Numbered from the stretch's first letter, positions 1 to 7,407 are shown. The stretch is DNA of 13,943 nt from an uncultured Oscillospiraceae bacterium (GCA_905211185.1 CAJLZR010000005.1:1-13943), one strand, 5' to 3'. The notes: generated by a model not told the origin, from the letters alone. Numbers and translations are program-made.

Positions 1-867
1 AATATAAAAAACGACATGGAACTTCCCCAAATGGAAGATAATTTACAAAGCGATGAGGAATACCACGCCCCGAATGAAAAAACATATAAAATAATCGAAA
101 CACACGTCGGAGCAGGCGGAACAAAATGCGAAAATTTCTATATTAAAAACACGACAGGACAAAATATCGATTTTTCTGGTTTATTAAGCCAAAAACCCGA
201 TATAAGTATAAAAAACACCTCCGAACCCCAAGTACTTATTTTTCATACTCATACCTCTGAATCTTATATGAACAAAGATAACGGATTTTTTTATGAAAGC
301 TTTTATCCAAGATCCTTAAACAATTCAAAAAATGTTATAAGAGTAGGTGATGCAATAACGGAAAAGCTAAAAGAGCATGGTATAAATACTATTCACGATA
401 CAACATATCACGATAATCCCTCATATAATGGTTCTTACTTACGCGCCGAAAAAACAATAAAAAATAATCTGCAAAAATACCCTTCTTTACAGGTTGTAAT
501 TGATATTCACAGAGATAGTCTGGGCTCCAAAGAAACAGGAAAAACAAAGCCTACATTCAAATACAAGGATAAAAAAGCCGCTCAACTTATGATAATTTCA
601 GGGTGTGATCCCGATAATTCAAATGGATTCCCAAATTGGCAAAAAAACCTAAAACTTGCACTAAATATCCAAAAATACTGCGAAAACATGTTCCCCGGCA
701 TTACACGGCCTCTTAATTTCTCGAAAGTTAAGTATAATGAGCATTTAACTCCGGGCTCGCTGCTTATCGAAATCGGCAGTGACGGAAACACTTTGGAAGA
801 GGCTGTATATACAGGTTCTATGTTGGGAGAAGCGCTATCTAAGCTTTTAAATGATTTAAAAAAATAG
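1..867 (+). CDS. spoIIP: Stage II sporulation protein P (SpoIIP), 5' end cut by window
   Basis: SpoIIP is a peptidoglycan amidase/endopeptidase that works with SpoIID and SpoIIM to thin septal peptidoglycan and drive engulfment of the forespore. The frame is open to base 1, so the first ATG (position 16) is probably internal and the N-terminal membrane segment lies outside the window. Counting from that ATG, the family motifs are HTHTSESY (residues 77-84), DIHRDS (163-168) and the C-terminal block NEHLTPGSLLIEIGSDGN (241-258). The His and Glu residues in these blocks are the likely metal and catalytic residues of the amidase_3-like fold. About 283 residues are seen, roughly the catalytic part of a 300-400 aa protein. 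The stop codon overlaps the Shine-Dalgarno of the next gene, so the two are probably co-transcribed. Its presence indicates an endospore former. The family assignment is secure; the true start is not visible. Confidence 0.93.
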   Translation, partial: NIKNDMELPQMEDNLQSDEEYHAPNEKTYKIIETHVGAGGTKCENFYIKNTTGQNIDFSGLLSQKPDISIKNTSEPQVLIFHTHTSESYMNKDNGFFYESFYPRSLNNSKNVIRVGDAITEKLKEHGINTIHDTTYHDNPSYNGSYLRAEKTIKNNLQKYPSLQVVIDIHRDSLGSKETGKTKPTFKYKDKKAAQLMIISGCDPDNSNGFPNWQKNLKLALNIQKYCENMFPGITRPLNFSKVKYNEHLTPGSLLIEIGSDGNTLEEAVYTGSMLGEALSKLLNDLKK

Positions 868-881
868 GAGAAATATAAAAA

Positions 882-1109
882 ATGAATAAAAAATCGAAAA
901 AATATTTTATAGTATCAATGCTATCCACTTTATATGCATTATTTTTAATGTCCGGACTTATAATAGTTGAAAAAAATGCGAGAAACACTATACTTAAAGA
1001 CAATCCGCCGTTTTTATCTTATAAAACAAACGATTATAGACTCGAATTTATAAAAATTCACTTCATGGGCAAAGATTATGTGTTTAATTTTGAGAAAAAA
1101 GTGATATAA
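882..1109 (+). CDS. Small single-span membrane protein, function unknown
   Basis: A 75-residue protein that I do not recognise. It has a Lys-rich N-terminus (NKKSKK), one hydrophobic segment at about residues 8-30, then a short charged domain rich in aromatic and basic residues, ending FNFEKKVI. The positive-inside rule suggests the N-terminus is cytoplasmic and the C-terminal 45 residues face outside. An AGGAG overlaps the upstream stop codon (866-870) and sits about 11 bases before the ATG. It lies 14 bases after spoIIP and before another membrane protein and murC, so a role in the envelope or sporulation is possible, but that is inferred only from position. An extended -10 element overlaps its stop codon. 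Confidence 0.72.
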   Translation: MNKKSKKYFIVSMLSTLYALFLMSGLIIVEKNARNTILKDNPPFLSYKTNDYRLEFIKIHFMGKDYVFNFEKKVI

Positions 1110-1110
1110 T
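1102..1110 (+). promoter_or_regulatory. Possible internal promoter, extended -10 (TGATATAAT)
   Basis: A perfect TATAAT (1105-1110) is preceded by TG one base upstream, giving an extended -10 identical to the one before the 911-aa gene. No good -35 lies 16-18 bases upstream (GTTTAA at 1082-1087 is the nearest). It overlaps the stop of the small membrane protein and would start transcription at about 1117, giving the next gene and murC a promoter independent of spoIIP. Confidence 0.42.
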
Positions 1111-1139
1111 TAAAATTTAGAAAATGGTTATCGTGCAAA

Positions 1140-1145
1140 AGGAGG
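1140..1145 (+). promoter_or_regulatory. Strong ribosome binding site (AGGAGG) that points to a non-AUG start
   Basis: A perfect AGGAGG. The only start-like codons in the long open frame behind it are ATT at 1149 (3-base spacing) and ATA at 1155 (9-base spacing). The 9-base spacing is near optimal and the codons after ATA read KKLKIYFIILSLAF, a normal signal-peptide opening. A TTG at 1151 is out of this frame and hits a stop after one codon. Confidence 0.75.
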
Positions 1146-1154
1146 TTTATTGCC

Positions 1155-1808
1155 ATAAAAAAACTAAAAATATACTTTATAATACTTTCTCTTGCTTTTT
1201 GTGCGCCGCACTTATGCTCAGCAAAAGAAAATTCAAACAGTACCAAGCAATCTTCGAGTGCCACACCATCAGCGGCAGAAAAAAACACACAAACAAAGGA
1301 AAAGAAGACTGAAAATCAAAGCAAAAAGGAAAACCCGGCAAAAAATAACAATGGTTCAGCAGAAGGCACAAACCAACCCGAAAGTGAAACAAAAAAAGAT
1401 GATGCCCAAAAGGAAAATTCTGAAAATAAGACTGTTAAAAGCAAATCACCGGTTCCAAAAATGAATAGTATATTATCCGAAAAATCTACCGACGATAACC
1501 AAAAAGCAACTAACGGTAACGAAAATGAAGCAAAAGAACTTTCAGAAGTCGAATTTAATTTACCCGAAGTAAAAGATGAAGAAGTAAGCGCATCACCAAA
1601 CACGCCTCTGCCCGAAAGCAATACCGAAGCAAGAAGCGTTCCAAAAACAATACTTGCATGGATTCTTATAGTCGCAGGAGTTGCGGTAATACTCGGTGCC
1701 ATTATTTTGAACTTAAAAATGCCACATGGTATGAACCTTAAATATCACGAAAAACATGGTATAAAATCCGGCAAACGCAAAAATAAATATCGTTTAAAAT
1801 ATAAGTAA
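1155..1808 (+). CDS. Exported low-complexity protein with C-terminal membrane anchor; non-canonical ATA (or ATT) start
   Basis: Unrecognised, about 217 residues read from the ATA at 1155 (219 from ATT at 1149). It opens with a textbook signal peptide: KKLK, a hydrophobic core, and a cleavage site at about residue 23 (CSA then KENS). Next comes a disordered stretch rich in Lys, Glu, Asn, Ser and Gln (about 24-160), one membrane span (about 165-187, LAWILIVAGVAVILGAIILN), and a basic tail of 30 residues ending KNKYRLKYK. Mature topology should be a long extracellular linker with a cytoplasmic basic tail. No ATG, GTG or TTG exists in frame between the previous stop (1107-1109) and the ATG at 1461, and that ATG has no Shine-Dalgarno and would discard the signal peptide. 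Either a rare AUA/AUU start is used or the start was mutated from ATG. murC follows after 13 bases, so they should be co-transcribed. Confidence 0.72.
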   Translation: MKKLKIYFIILSLAFCAPHLCSAKENSNSTKQSSSATPSAAEKNTQTKEKKTENQSKKENPAKNNNGSAEGTNQPESETKKDDAQKENSENKTVKSKSPVPKMNSILSEKSTDDNQKATNGNENEAKELSEVEFNLPEVKDEEVSASPNTPLPESNTEARSVPKTILAWILIVAGVAVILGAIILNLKMPHGMNLKYHEKHGIKSGKRKNKYRLKYK

Positions 1809-1821
1809 AGGGGTAAAAATT

Positions 1822-3204
1822 ATGGAAAGCAGTAAAATCGAAACTTTAGAAAATATAAAGAGTATATACTTCATAGGTATTGGCGGCTCGGGTATGTTCC
1901 CTTTAGCCTCCATTTTGCATGAAAAAGGGTTTTCGGTTAGCGGCTCGGACATATACGAATCGGATACTTTAGAAAAAGTAAGAAAACTTGGAATAAAAGT
2001 TAACACCGAGCAAGTAAAAGAAAATATTTCGGGGCAAGATTTAGTTGTATTTTCCGCAGCAATCAAAGAAAGCAACCCTGAAATAATAGCAGCAAAAGAG
2101 CAAAATATACCGATAATAGAGCGCAGCGTCATGCTTGGAATAATCTTTAAAAAATATAAAAACTCCATAGGGGTTTCAGGCACGCACGGCAAAACAACCA
2201 CCACTTCTATGATAACTTCCATACTAATCGATGCTCAAAAATCCCCCACTGCAGTTATAGGTGCAACATTTAAAAAAATAGGAGGAAACAGCTGCGTTGG
2301 AAGCTCAGACATAATAGTTGGCGAAGCTTGCGAGTATGTCGATAGCTTTCTAAAGCTATATCCAAGCATTTCCGTTATAACAAATGTTGAGGCTGATCAC
2401 CTTGATTACTTTAAAACTTTTGAAAATGTAAAAAAATCATTCCATCAATTTGCAAATCAAACCTCGGATTATGTGGTTGTAAATGGTGACGACAAAGATG
2501 CGCTTGAATGCACTCAAAATATAAAAGCGCAAGTGGTTTCGTATGGACTTTCCGAGAATAACGATTACTTTGCGAAAAATATCACATACAACAAGCTACA
2601 ACATGCGGATTTTGATGTGTTTTGCGGAAATAAAAAATTAACGCATATAAGTTTAAAAGTTACAGGAAAGCATAATGTTTATAACTCTTTGGCTGCCTTG
2701 ATTGCGTGCGAAAAAGTGGGAGTAAACATTGATTTGATAAAATCGTCACTCGAAAACTTCACAGGCGCACACAGAAGATTTGAATTTTTAGGAAAAATAA
2801 ACGGCATAACCGTGGTAGACGACTTTGCGCACCACCCCACAGAGCTTTCAACAACTTTGAAATCCACCGCAAAAATGGGATTTAATACTGTTTGGGCAGT
2901 ATTCCAGCCGCATACATTTTCTCGCACTGCAATGTTTTTAGATGATTTTGTAAAAGCACTTTCCAATGCCGATAAAGTTATCGTTTCCGATATATTACCC
3001 GTCCGAGAAACAAACACATATAACATATATGCACAGGATATCGTTGATAAAATGTCTAATGCAAAACATATTCCGGATTTTGAAGGCATAAGCGATTATG
3101 TTTGCGAAAAAGCCAAAGACGGAGATTTAATAATAACCCTTGGCGGCGGAAACGTTTATAAATGCGCAAATATGATAGTAGAAAAACTAAAAAACAAAAG
3201 TTAA
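1822..3204 (+). CDS. murC: UDP-N-acetylmuramate--L-alanine ligase
   Basis: A cytoplasmic Mur ligase that joins L-alanine to UDP-MurNAc using ATP, the first amino acid of the peptidoglycan stem. All three domains are present in 460 residues, the normal length. The N-terminal Rossmann-like UDP-binding domain has GIGGSGM at 19-25. The central ATPase has the P-loop GVSGTHGKTTT at 117-127 and VITNVEADHLDYF at 185-197. The C-terminal domain has AHRRFE (316-321), VVDDFAHHPTE (331-341) and FQPHTFSRT (361-369). The Shine-Dalgarno (AAGGGG) overlaps the upstream stop codon, 13 bases separate the genes, and the ATG at 1822 precedes the Rossmann motif by the usual distance. It sits in an envelope cluster with spoIIP and two membrane proteins. 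No obvious terminator follows before the rubrerythrin promoter. Confidence 0.97.
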   Translation: MESSKIETLENIKSIYFIGIGGSGMFPLASILHEKGFSVSGSDIYESDTLEKVRKLGIKVNTEQVKENISGQDLVVFSAAIKESNPEIIAAKEQNIPIIERSVMLGIIFKKYKNSIGVSGTHGKTTTTSMITSILIDAQKSPTAVIGATFKKIGGNSCVGSSDIIVGEACEYVDSFLKLYPSISVITNVEADHLDYFKTFENVKKSFHQFANQTSDYVVVNGDDKDALECTQNIKAQVVSYGLSENNDYFAKNITYNKLQHADFDVFCGNKKLTHISLKVTGKHNVYNSLAALIACEKVGVNIDLIKSSLENFTGAHRRFEFLGKINGITVVDDFAHHPTELSTTLKSTAKMGFNTVWAVFQPHTFSRTAMFLDDFVKALSNADKVIVSDILPVRETNTYNIYAQDIVDKMSNAKHIPDFEGISDYVCEKAKDGDLIITLGGGNVYKCANMIVEKLKNKS

Positions 3205-3220
3205 ACTCAGTAAATTATCT

Positions 3221-3248
3221 TTTACACATTTTTTGGATATGCTATAAT
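3221..3248 (+). promoter_or_regulatory. Sigma-A type promoter for rubrerythrin (and ndk)
   Basis: TTTACA at 3221-3226, a 16-base spacer, then TGCTATAAT with the -10 at 3243-3248. The extended TGn element compensates for the slightly short spacer. Transcription should start at about 3255, leaving a leader of some 33 bases. Confidence 0.78.
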
Positions 3249-3287
3249 TAACTTTGCTAACACATTAATTAAGAAAGGTTTGGTTAA

Positions 3288-3878
3288 ATGTCTATATCAT
3301 TTGAAAACAGCAACACAAAAATCAATTTAATGAAAGCATTTGCCGGTGAAAGTCAAGCAAGAAATCGCTATACTTTTGCAGCATCGCAAGCTAAAAAGGA
3401 AGGGCTCCAGGTAATACAAAAAGTCTTTGAATTTACGGCAAATCAGGAAAAAGAACATGCCGAGGTTTTTTATAAAAAATTAGCTTCACTACACGGAACA
3501 AACATAAATATTGAAGGTGGATATCCCATCGATATATACGATTCCTCGCTCGACCTTTTAAAATGCGCTCAGCACAACGAATATGAAGAATATAACGATG
3601 TTTACAAGAGCTTTGGTGACGAAGCAAAATCAGAAGGATTTGAAGATATTGCAAAACTTTTCTACGATGTTGCGGAAGTTGAGAAAGTTCACGGCGACAG
3701 GTTTGGAAAATTCATTAAGCTCATTGAAAGCAAAGAATTATTTGAATCCACAAAAGAAGAACGCTGGATTTGCTTAAATTGCGGTTACATATATACCGGA
3801 AAAGCAGCGCTTAAAGTATGCCCGGTTTGCGATCATGGACAAGGCTATCAAATGCGCCATGACTGGATACTAATTTAA
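3288..3878 (+). CDS. Rubrerythrin
   Basis: A cytoplasmic non-haem di-iron peroxidase that removes hydrogen peroxide in anaerobes, taking electrons through its own rubredoxin centre. The 196 residues comprise a ferritin-like four-helix domain (about 10-150) and a C-terminal rubredoxin-like domain (about 158-190). Candidate iron ligands by family pattern are E21, E54/H57 (EKEH), E98 and E101 (NEYEEY), and E132/H135 (EKVH). The rubredoxin iron site is C162-x-x-C165 and C178-x-x-C181. The length is that of classical rubrerythrin. It has its own promoter, an AAAGG Shine-Dalgarno and no recognisable PerR box that I could see. ndk starts 42 bases after its stop without an intervening hairpin, so they may be co-transcribed. 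The gene indicates an anaerobic or oxygen-sensitive lifestyle. Confidence 0.95.
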   Translation: MSISFENSNTKINLMKAFAGESQARNRYTFAASQAKKEGLQVIQKVFEFTANQEKEHAEVFYKKLASLHGTNINIEGGYPIDIYDSSLDLLKCAQHNEYEEYNDVYKSFGDEAKSEGFEDIAKLFYDVAEVEKVHGDRFGKFIKLIESKELFESTKEERWICLNCGYIYTGKAALKVCPVCDHGQGYQMRHDWILI

Positions 3879-3920
3879 TTACATATAAAAAATTTAGAAT
3901 TAAAAAGAGGTAAAAAATCA

Positions 3921-4328
3921 ATGGAAAGAACTTATATAATGCTAAAGCCCGACTGTGTAAAAAGAAGATTAATGGGTAAGGTAATTTCAAGAATCGAAAA
4001 AAAAGGTTACACCATAACAAACATGAAAATGATGAACCTCAGCGAAGAAATTTTGCGTGAGCATTACGCACATATCGCAGACCGCCCGTTTTTCCCTGAA
4101 ATTGTCAGCTATATGACTTCAGGCCCGGTCGTCGGAATGATAGTTGAGGGCGAAAATGTGGTAAAAGGCATGAGAATTTTAATGGGCGCCACAAAGTTTG
4201 AAGAAGCAACAGCCGGAACGATCCGTGGCGACTTTGCAATGAGCACGGCGGAAAATATCGTGCACGGTTCAGACTCCCCCGAAAACGGAGAAATCGAAAT
4301 AAAAAGATTTTTCGGCGAAAACGCTTAA
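3921..4328 (+). CDS. ndk: Nucleoside diphosphate kinase
   Basis: Transfers the gamma phosphate of ATP to nucleoside diphosphates through a phospho-histidine, balancing NTP and dNTP pools in the cytoplasm. It has 135 residues, the usual length. The N-terminal RTYIMLKPDCVKR (3-15) and active-site NIVHGSDSP (112-120), with catalytic H115, are clear. Substrate residues R85, T91, R102 and N112 are also kept. The loop normally written ATNPxEAxPGTIRGD reads ATKFEEATAGTIRGD here, losing both prolines, an unusual variant that leaves catalytic positions intact. GAGG lies before the ATG. A terminator follows, so ndk closes the transcription unit that begins at rubrerythrin. Confidence 0.96.
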   Translation: MERTYIMLKPDCVKRRLMGKVISRIEKKGYTITNMKMMNLSEEILREHYAHIADRPFFPEIVSYMTSGPVVGMIVEGENVVKGMRILMGATKFEEATAGTIRGDFAMSTAENIVHGSDSPENGEIEIKRFFGENA

Positions 4329-4351
4329 CCGATAAATAAATTATAACTATA

Positions 4352-4380
4352 AAAGCTTGAGATTTACTCTCGAGCTTTTT
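4352..4380 (+). terminator. Rho-independent terminator after ndk
   Basis: An 11-bp stem (4352-4362 with 4368-4378, one T-G wobble) has a 5-base loop TTTAC and runs into a T-tract. It begins about 24 bases after the ndk stop. Confidence 0.85.
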
Positions 4381-4544
4381 GCTTTGTACATAGAAAACCA
4401 CACGATAGTCGCATGGGTCGTTTGTTTTTTGTAAAATTTAAGATATTATTTAAAAATCATAAACTTATTTTTTGTTTTTTTATCGGCAAAATAAAAGGTA
4501 CGCATTTAACGAACTTCAACCCCATAAATTTTGATTTATATCTA
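4381..4544. other. AT-rich intergenic stretch upstream of the 911-aa gene
   Basis: No gene or RNA signature seen. It contains T-rich runs and, just before the -35 box, a small inverted repeat ATAAAT (4524-4529) / ATTTAT (4534-4539), which could be chance in such AT-rich sequence or a weak operator. Confidence 0.4.
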
Positions 4545-4573
4545 TTGACTTTTGATTAAATTCGTGATATAAT
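4545..4573 (+). promoter_or_regulatory. Strong sigma-A promoter of the 911-aa exported protein
   Basis: TTGACT (4545-4550), exactly 17 bases, then TATAAT (4568-4573) preceded by TG to give TGATATAAT. This is the closest to consensus of the + strand promoters here. The start site should be about 4580, giving a leader under 30 bases with AAAGGA (4594-4599) before the ATG. Such a promoter suggests high, possibly constitutive expression. Confidence 0.9.
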
Positions 4574-4607
4574 TAGAGCATAAAATATTTAAAAAAGGAA
4601 TGTTATC

Positions 4608-7343
4608 ATGAATTTTAAACGCATTACAAGTGCCATTTTAAGTACGGCTTTAATCGGAACATCTTTTAATGTTCGTGCAGCTGAAAACGAAGTAGCAGTG
4701 GCTTCTAAAACTACTAAATTGACAACTATACGAAAAACATCACAGTTACCAAAAAGAAAACGTCCACCCAAAAGGCTCGCGCCGGCCAAAAGAAGTAATG
4801 CGCCACAGAAGAAGCAAACAAATATAGAGGCTTTATGGGGAACTTTGAAGCCTTGGCAGCAAAACTTCATACTCTATGGCATACTTCCGGCATCGGCGAT
4901 GATTGGAATTTATGAGCTTTATAAGCATTTCCCGTCCGGTGGGCTTCCGGCTGAATTTAATGGTTTCGATTGGCATCAATTTGTTACAACAGTTCATGCA
5001 TATGTACGTATTAGAAACACCGTTGCGGAACGTGAAATACCCTGGAACGTTCGCGATGATTTCGAGCATCATATACAAGAGTTCTATAATACCGAAAATT
5101 CTTTTTTCGATCTTGAAGGATTTCAGGGAGCTAAAATAATTAGACGTGATGTTAGCCGCTATGAACTTGACCATTGGGTTCAAGATGTTAACAATCTTAT
5201 AGAACAAGAAGAAAGACGCAGAGAAGAAGAAGCAAGGCGCAGAGAAGAAGAAAGGCGCAGAGTTGAAGAAGCAAGGCGCAGAGAAGAAGAAGAAAGATTG
5301 GGCGAACCTACCTTTAGGGATTTCAACTGGAATGATTTTGTTACGATAGTTCAAGAATACGCAAGATTTAGAAGTACAGCTGACGAGGCGACACTTCCCG
5401 AATATGTTGAAAGATTATTTCACGCTTACATGGAAGAGCATGTACCAGCTCCCGGCTATATTTTCAACCGTGATGCATTTATAACAAACAAAATCGGAGG
5501 AAACGTTATTCAAGAGAGGGATGCTATGAACAGACCCATTTCTGCTCGTATGGCTATCGACACTTGGCGAGCACAGGTTTTCGAGTTTCTACTAAATCAA
5601 GGAGCAGCTCAGGAGAGAAGAGGAGGGCGAGACTTAGATGCCGAGGGTTCCAGAATAGATTTTTCGGGCATTCGTGAGATTATGTCACAATTTGCTGCTA
5701 TAAACTTTGACCCTGTGAGCGAGGCTGCCCTCGGGCAACGTATGTTGGAATCGCCCAATGGTGAACACAATTGGGTAATATTTACCCTTATAAGCAGTAA
5801 ACTTGAAGAAACCCTTAGACTACACGGCCGTATAGCTACCGATAGTGAAATACAATCCGCACTCAGATTCGGCACTTGTTCCGCTGAAGTTATTGATGAG
5901 TGGATAGCGGAAATGAGAACTTTCCTGAATGTTAACGTTCCGAGAGAGAGGTTTAGTTTGAAGCCGGAGGCGGAAAGAATAAATACCTCATTGCAAAGTT
6001 TAAATTTTGGCACTGGTGCAGCACCTATACACTTAAAATTTGGGGTACCGTTGGTGTGTGCCAATAAACTATCGGCTTGGCGTAGAGTTGAAGTAAGGGA
6101 TGATGATGAAATAACCCGAGAAAATTTAGGCCCAAAAATACAGGAATTAGCAGGTAGCGAAACCATGAGACACTTGCTTACTAGCTTTGGACGGTCAATA
6201 TGCGACAACTGGGTCGAATATGAAAACGCAACTTTCTATGATTATGTCTTTAACTATACCGGTTGGCACCAGGAACAAGGTAGATTCGGAGAATTACGTG
6301 AACATGATAGAGAAAGCCTTCGAGACCTTGTCCGCTTATTCAAAGCTTATGACAGACTATCACCTATTGGAAAATTAGCATTCAAGGAGCAATTTAGAGC
6401 AATTGCTTCCGGAGCCAATAACATGTGTAAAAACGAACTTGCACAAATAATCGCACAGCTATGCATGAGGATGGACACCATGATGCCGGGAGGAATACCG
6501 ATCGGTGATCCGCACGCACTCCTAAGTTTGGCGATGACCTCCGCTAAATTATCCTCATTGAAAACAGCATCCGATACTACCATGCAAAGATTAGAACATG
6601 GTGCGCATGCAGCCGAATTTCAGCGGTGTCTCTATTCGCTTGCTGCAAACATCTTTGGGCTATCCGTCGCAGGCACCAGCGTTAATGGGCGAGACACCAC
6701 AGCAAATCGTATTCTATCAGGCGACCCCGCTCTCATCGCAACAGATCAAGACACTCATGAAGCTGTAACCGGACCACAACTGTTAAAAGACTTTAACACT
6801 CTGTTTTTCAATGGTTTTATCTCTGAATTTATGAAATCCGCTAATTCGACTTTAGGCGGTCTGGACACAGAAACAGCCGAAGACTTTGCCGGACAGATGA
6901 GCGAAAACCCTATAAGCTTTAGAGATCTTGAGGCACTTCTGAGTCTTCCGATGGTCAAAGACTTTTTAAGAGAACGCCGTAACAACTGGATCCAGGCAGG
7001 GGTAAGGGACGGAGTTTGCAGAGCACTGGATAATGTTTCTCTACGTGATCGCCTCACAGCTCTGGCAAATGCCCTCGCTGACAATGATGCGGAGTTGAAC
7101 GACAATAACATCAGCACCAGACAAAATTTACTAAATTATATAAACTACGTTGATGATGAACGTACACCAACCAATATTCACTCTATCAGGGATATTGTAA
7201 TTTTGATAGCGATGAATCCCCCTTCAAATAATGCCCATCCAGTCGATAATCTTCCGGAATTTGCCGGCGGTAAATACACAGCGGCTATAGCACCACTTAT
7301 TGCGCTACATGGTATGGGGGCAATATCTGTAGTTCATCAATAG
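4608..7343 (+). CDS. Large exported repeat protein with Arg/Glu helix, no recognised family
   Basis: A 911-residue protein that I cannot place in any family. It has a signal peptide (1-24, cleavage after VRA), a basic Pro-rich segment (48-70), and a hydrophobic stretch (about 87-105) that could be a membrane span. Three diverged repeats follow: R1 120-198, R2 239-328 and R3 350-440. Each opens with a short motif (FDWHQFV, FNWNDFV, IDFSGIR) and closes on an acidic helix with a central Trp (YELDHWVQDVNNLI, MAIDTWRAQVFEFL, EVIDEWIAEMRTFL). R1 and R2 are joined by an Arg/Glu helix (199-231). Residues 441-911 look mostly helical, carry scattered cysteines, and show no catalytic motif, LPxTG, SLH or choline-binding signature. 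Arg outnumbers Lys about 79 to 29 by hand count, opposite to neighbouring genes. It has its own promoter and terminators on both sides. A structural or host/surface-interaction role is possible, but this is a guess. Confidence 0.85.
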   Translation: MNFKRITSAILSTALIGTSFNVRAAENEVAVASKTTKLTTIRKTSQLPKRKRPPKRLAPAKRSNAPQKKQTNIEALWGTLKPWQQNFILYGILPASAMIGIYELYKHFPSGGLPAEFNGFDWHQFVTTVHAYVRIRNTVAEREIPWNVRDDFEHHIQEFYNTENSFFDLEGFQGAKIIRRDVSRYELDHWVQDVNNLIEQEERRREEEARRREEERRRVEEARRREEEERLGEPTFRDFNWNDFVTIVQEYARFRSTADEATLPEYVERLFHAYMEEHVPAPGYIFNRDAFITNKIGGNVIQERDAMNRPISARMAIDTWRAQVFEFLLNQGAAQERRGGRDLDAEGSRIDFSGIREIMSQFAAINFDPVSEAALGQRMLESPNGEHNWVIFTLISSKLEETLRLHGRIATDSEIQSALRFGTCSAEVIDEWIAEMRTFLNVNVPRERFSLKPEAERINTSLQSLNFGTGAAPIHLKFGVPLVCANKLSAWRRVEVRDDDEITRENLGPKIQELAGSETMRHLLTSFGRSICDNWVEYENATFYDYVFNYTGWHQEQGRFGELREHDRESLRDLVRLFKAYDRLSPIGKLAFKEQFRAIASGANNMCKNELAQIIAQLCMRMDTMMPGGIPIGDPHALLSLAMTSAKLSSLKTASDTTMQRLEHGAHAAEFQRCLYSLAANIFGLSVAGTSVNGRDTTANRILSGDPALIATDQDTHEAVTGPQLLKDFNTLFFNGFISEFMKSANSTLGGLDTETAEDFAGQMSENPISFRDLEALLSLPMVKDFLRERRNNWIQAGVRDGVCRALDNVSLRDRLTALANALADNDAELNDNNISTRQNLLNYINYVDDERTPTNIHSIRDIVILIAMNPPSNNAHPVDNLPEFAGGKYTAAIAPLIALHGMGAISVVHQ
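5217..5297 (+). repeat. In-frame tandem repeat (21/18/21/21 bases) encoding an Arg/Glu helix
   Basis: Four tandem copies begin CGCAGAG: 5217-5237, 5238-5255, 5256-5276 and 5277-5297. Copies 1 and 3 end GCAAGG; copy 2 lacks three bases and copy 3 has TT for AA. All lengths are multiples of three, so the frame is kept. The encoded blocks (RRREEEA, RRREEE, RRRVEEA, RRREEEE) form a highly charged helix, likely a coiled coil or single stable alpha-helix. Copy number can change by slippage. Confidence 0.88.
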
Positions 7344-7360
7344 CATCTAACACATAAATA

Positions 7361-7398
7361 AAAATTACAACTGTAAAAAATGCAGTTGTAATTTTTTT
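7361..7398. terminator. Bidirectional terminator between the 911-aa gene and smpB
   Basis: A perfect 13-bp stem (7361-7373 with 7383-7395) has a 9-base A-rich loop. The + strand side runs into T residues to 7398, and the - strand side has TTTTTATTTA beyond the stem. It therefore serves both convergent genes, 18 bases after one stop and 10 after the other. Confidence 0.88.
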
Positions 7399-7407
7399 AC
7401 CTTACAA

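Noticed and set aside
1124..1312. Open frame from the ATG at 1124, and another at 1192-1464
   Set aside because: They overlap the signal-peptide gene in other frames, are highly basic and low-complexity, and lack ribosome binding sites.
1316..1702. Long - strand open frame opposite the linker protein
   Set aside because: It arises from the complement of Lys/Glu/Asn-rich codons and has no start context; a shadow.
1461..1808. Start of the linker/TM protein at the ATG at 1461 (115 aa)
   Set aside because: No Shine-Dalgarno precedes it, and the same frame upstream encodes a complete signal peptide behind a perfect AGGAGG.
3205..3242. Terminator between murC and rubrerythrin
   Set aside because: No stem of useful length; only the rubrerythrin promoter is seen here.
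5217..5297. CRISPR array
   Set aside because: The repeats are directly tandem with no spacers and lie in frame inside a coding region.
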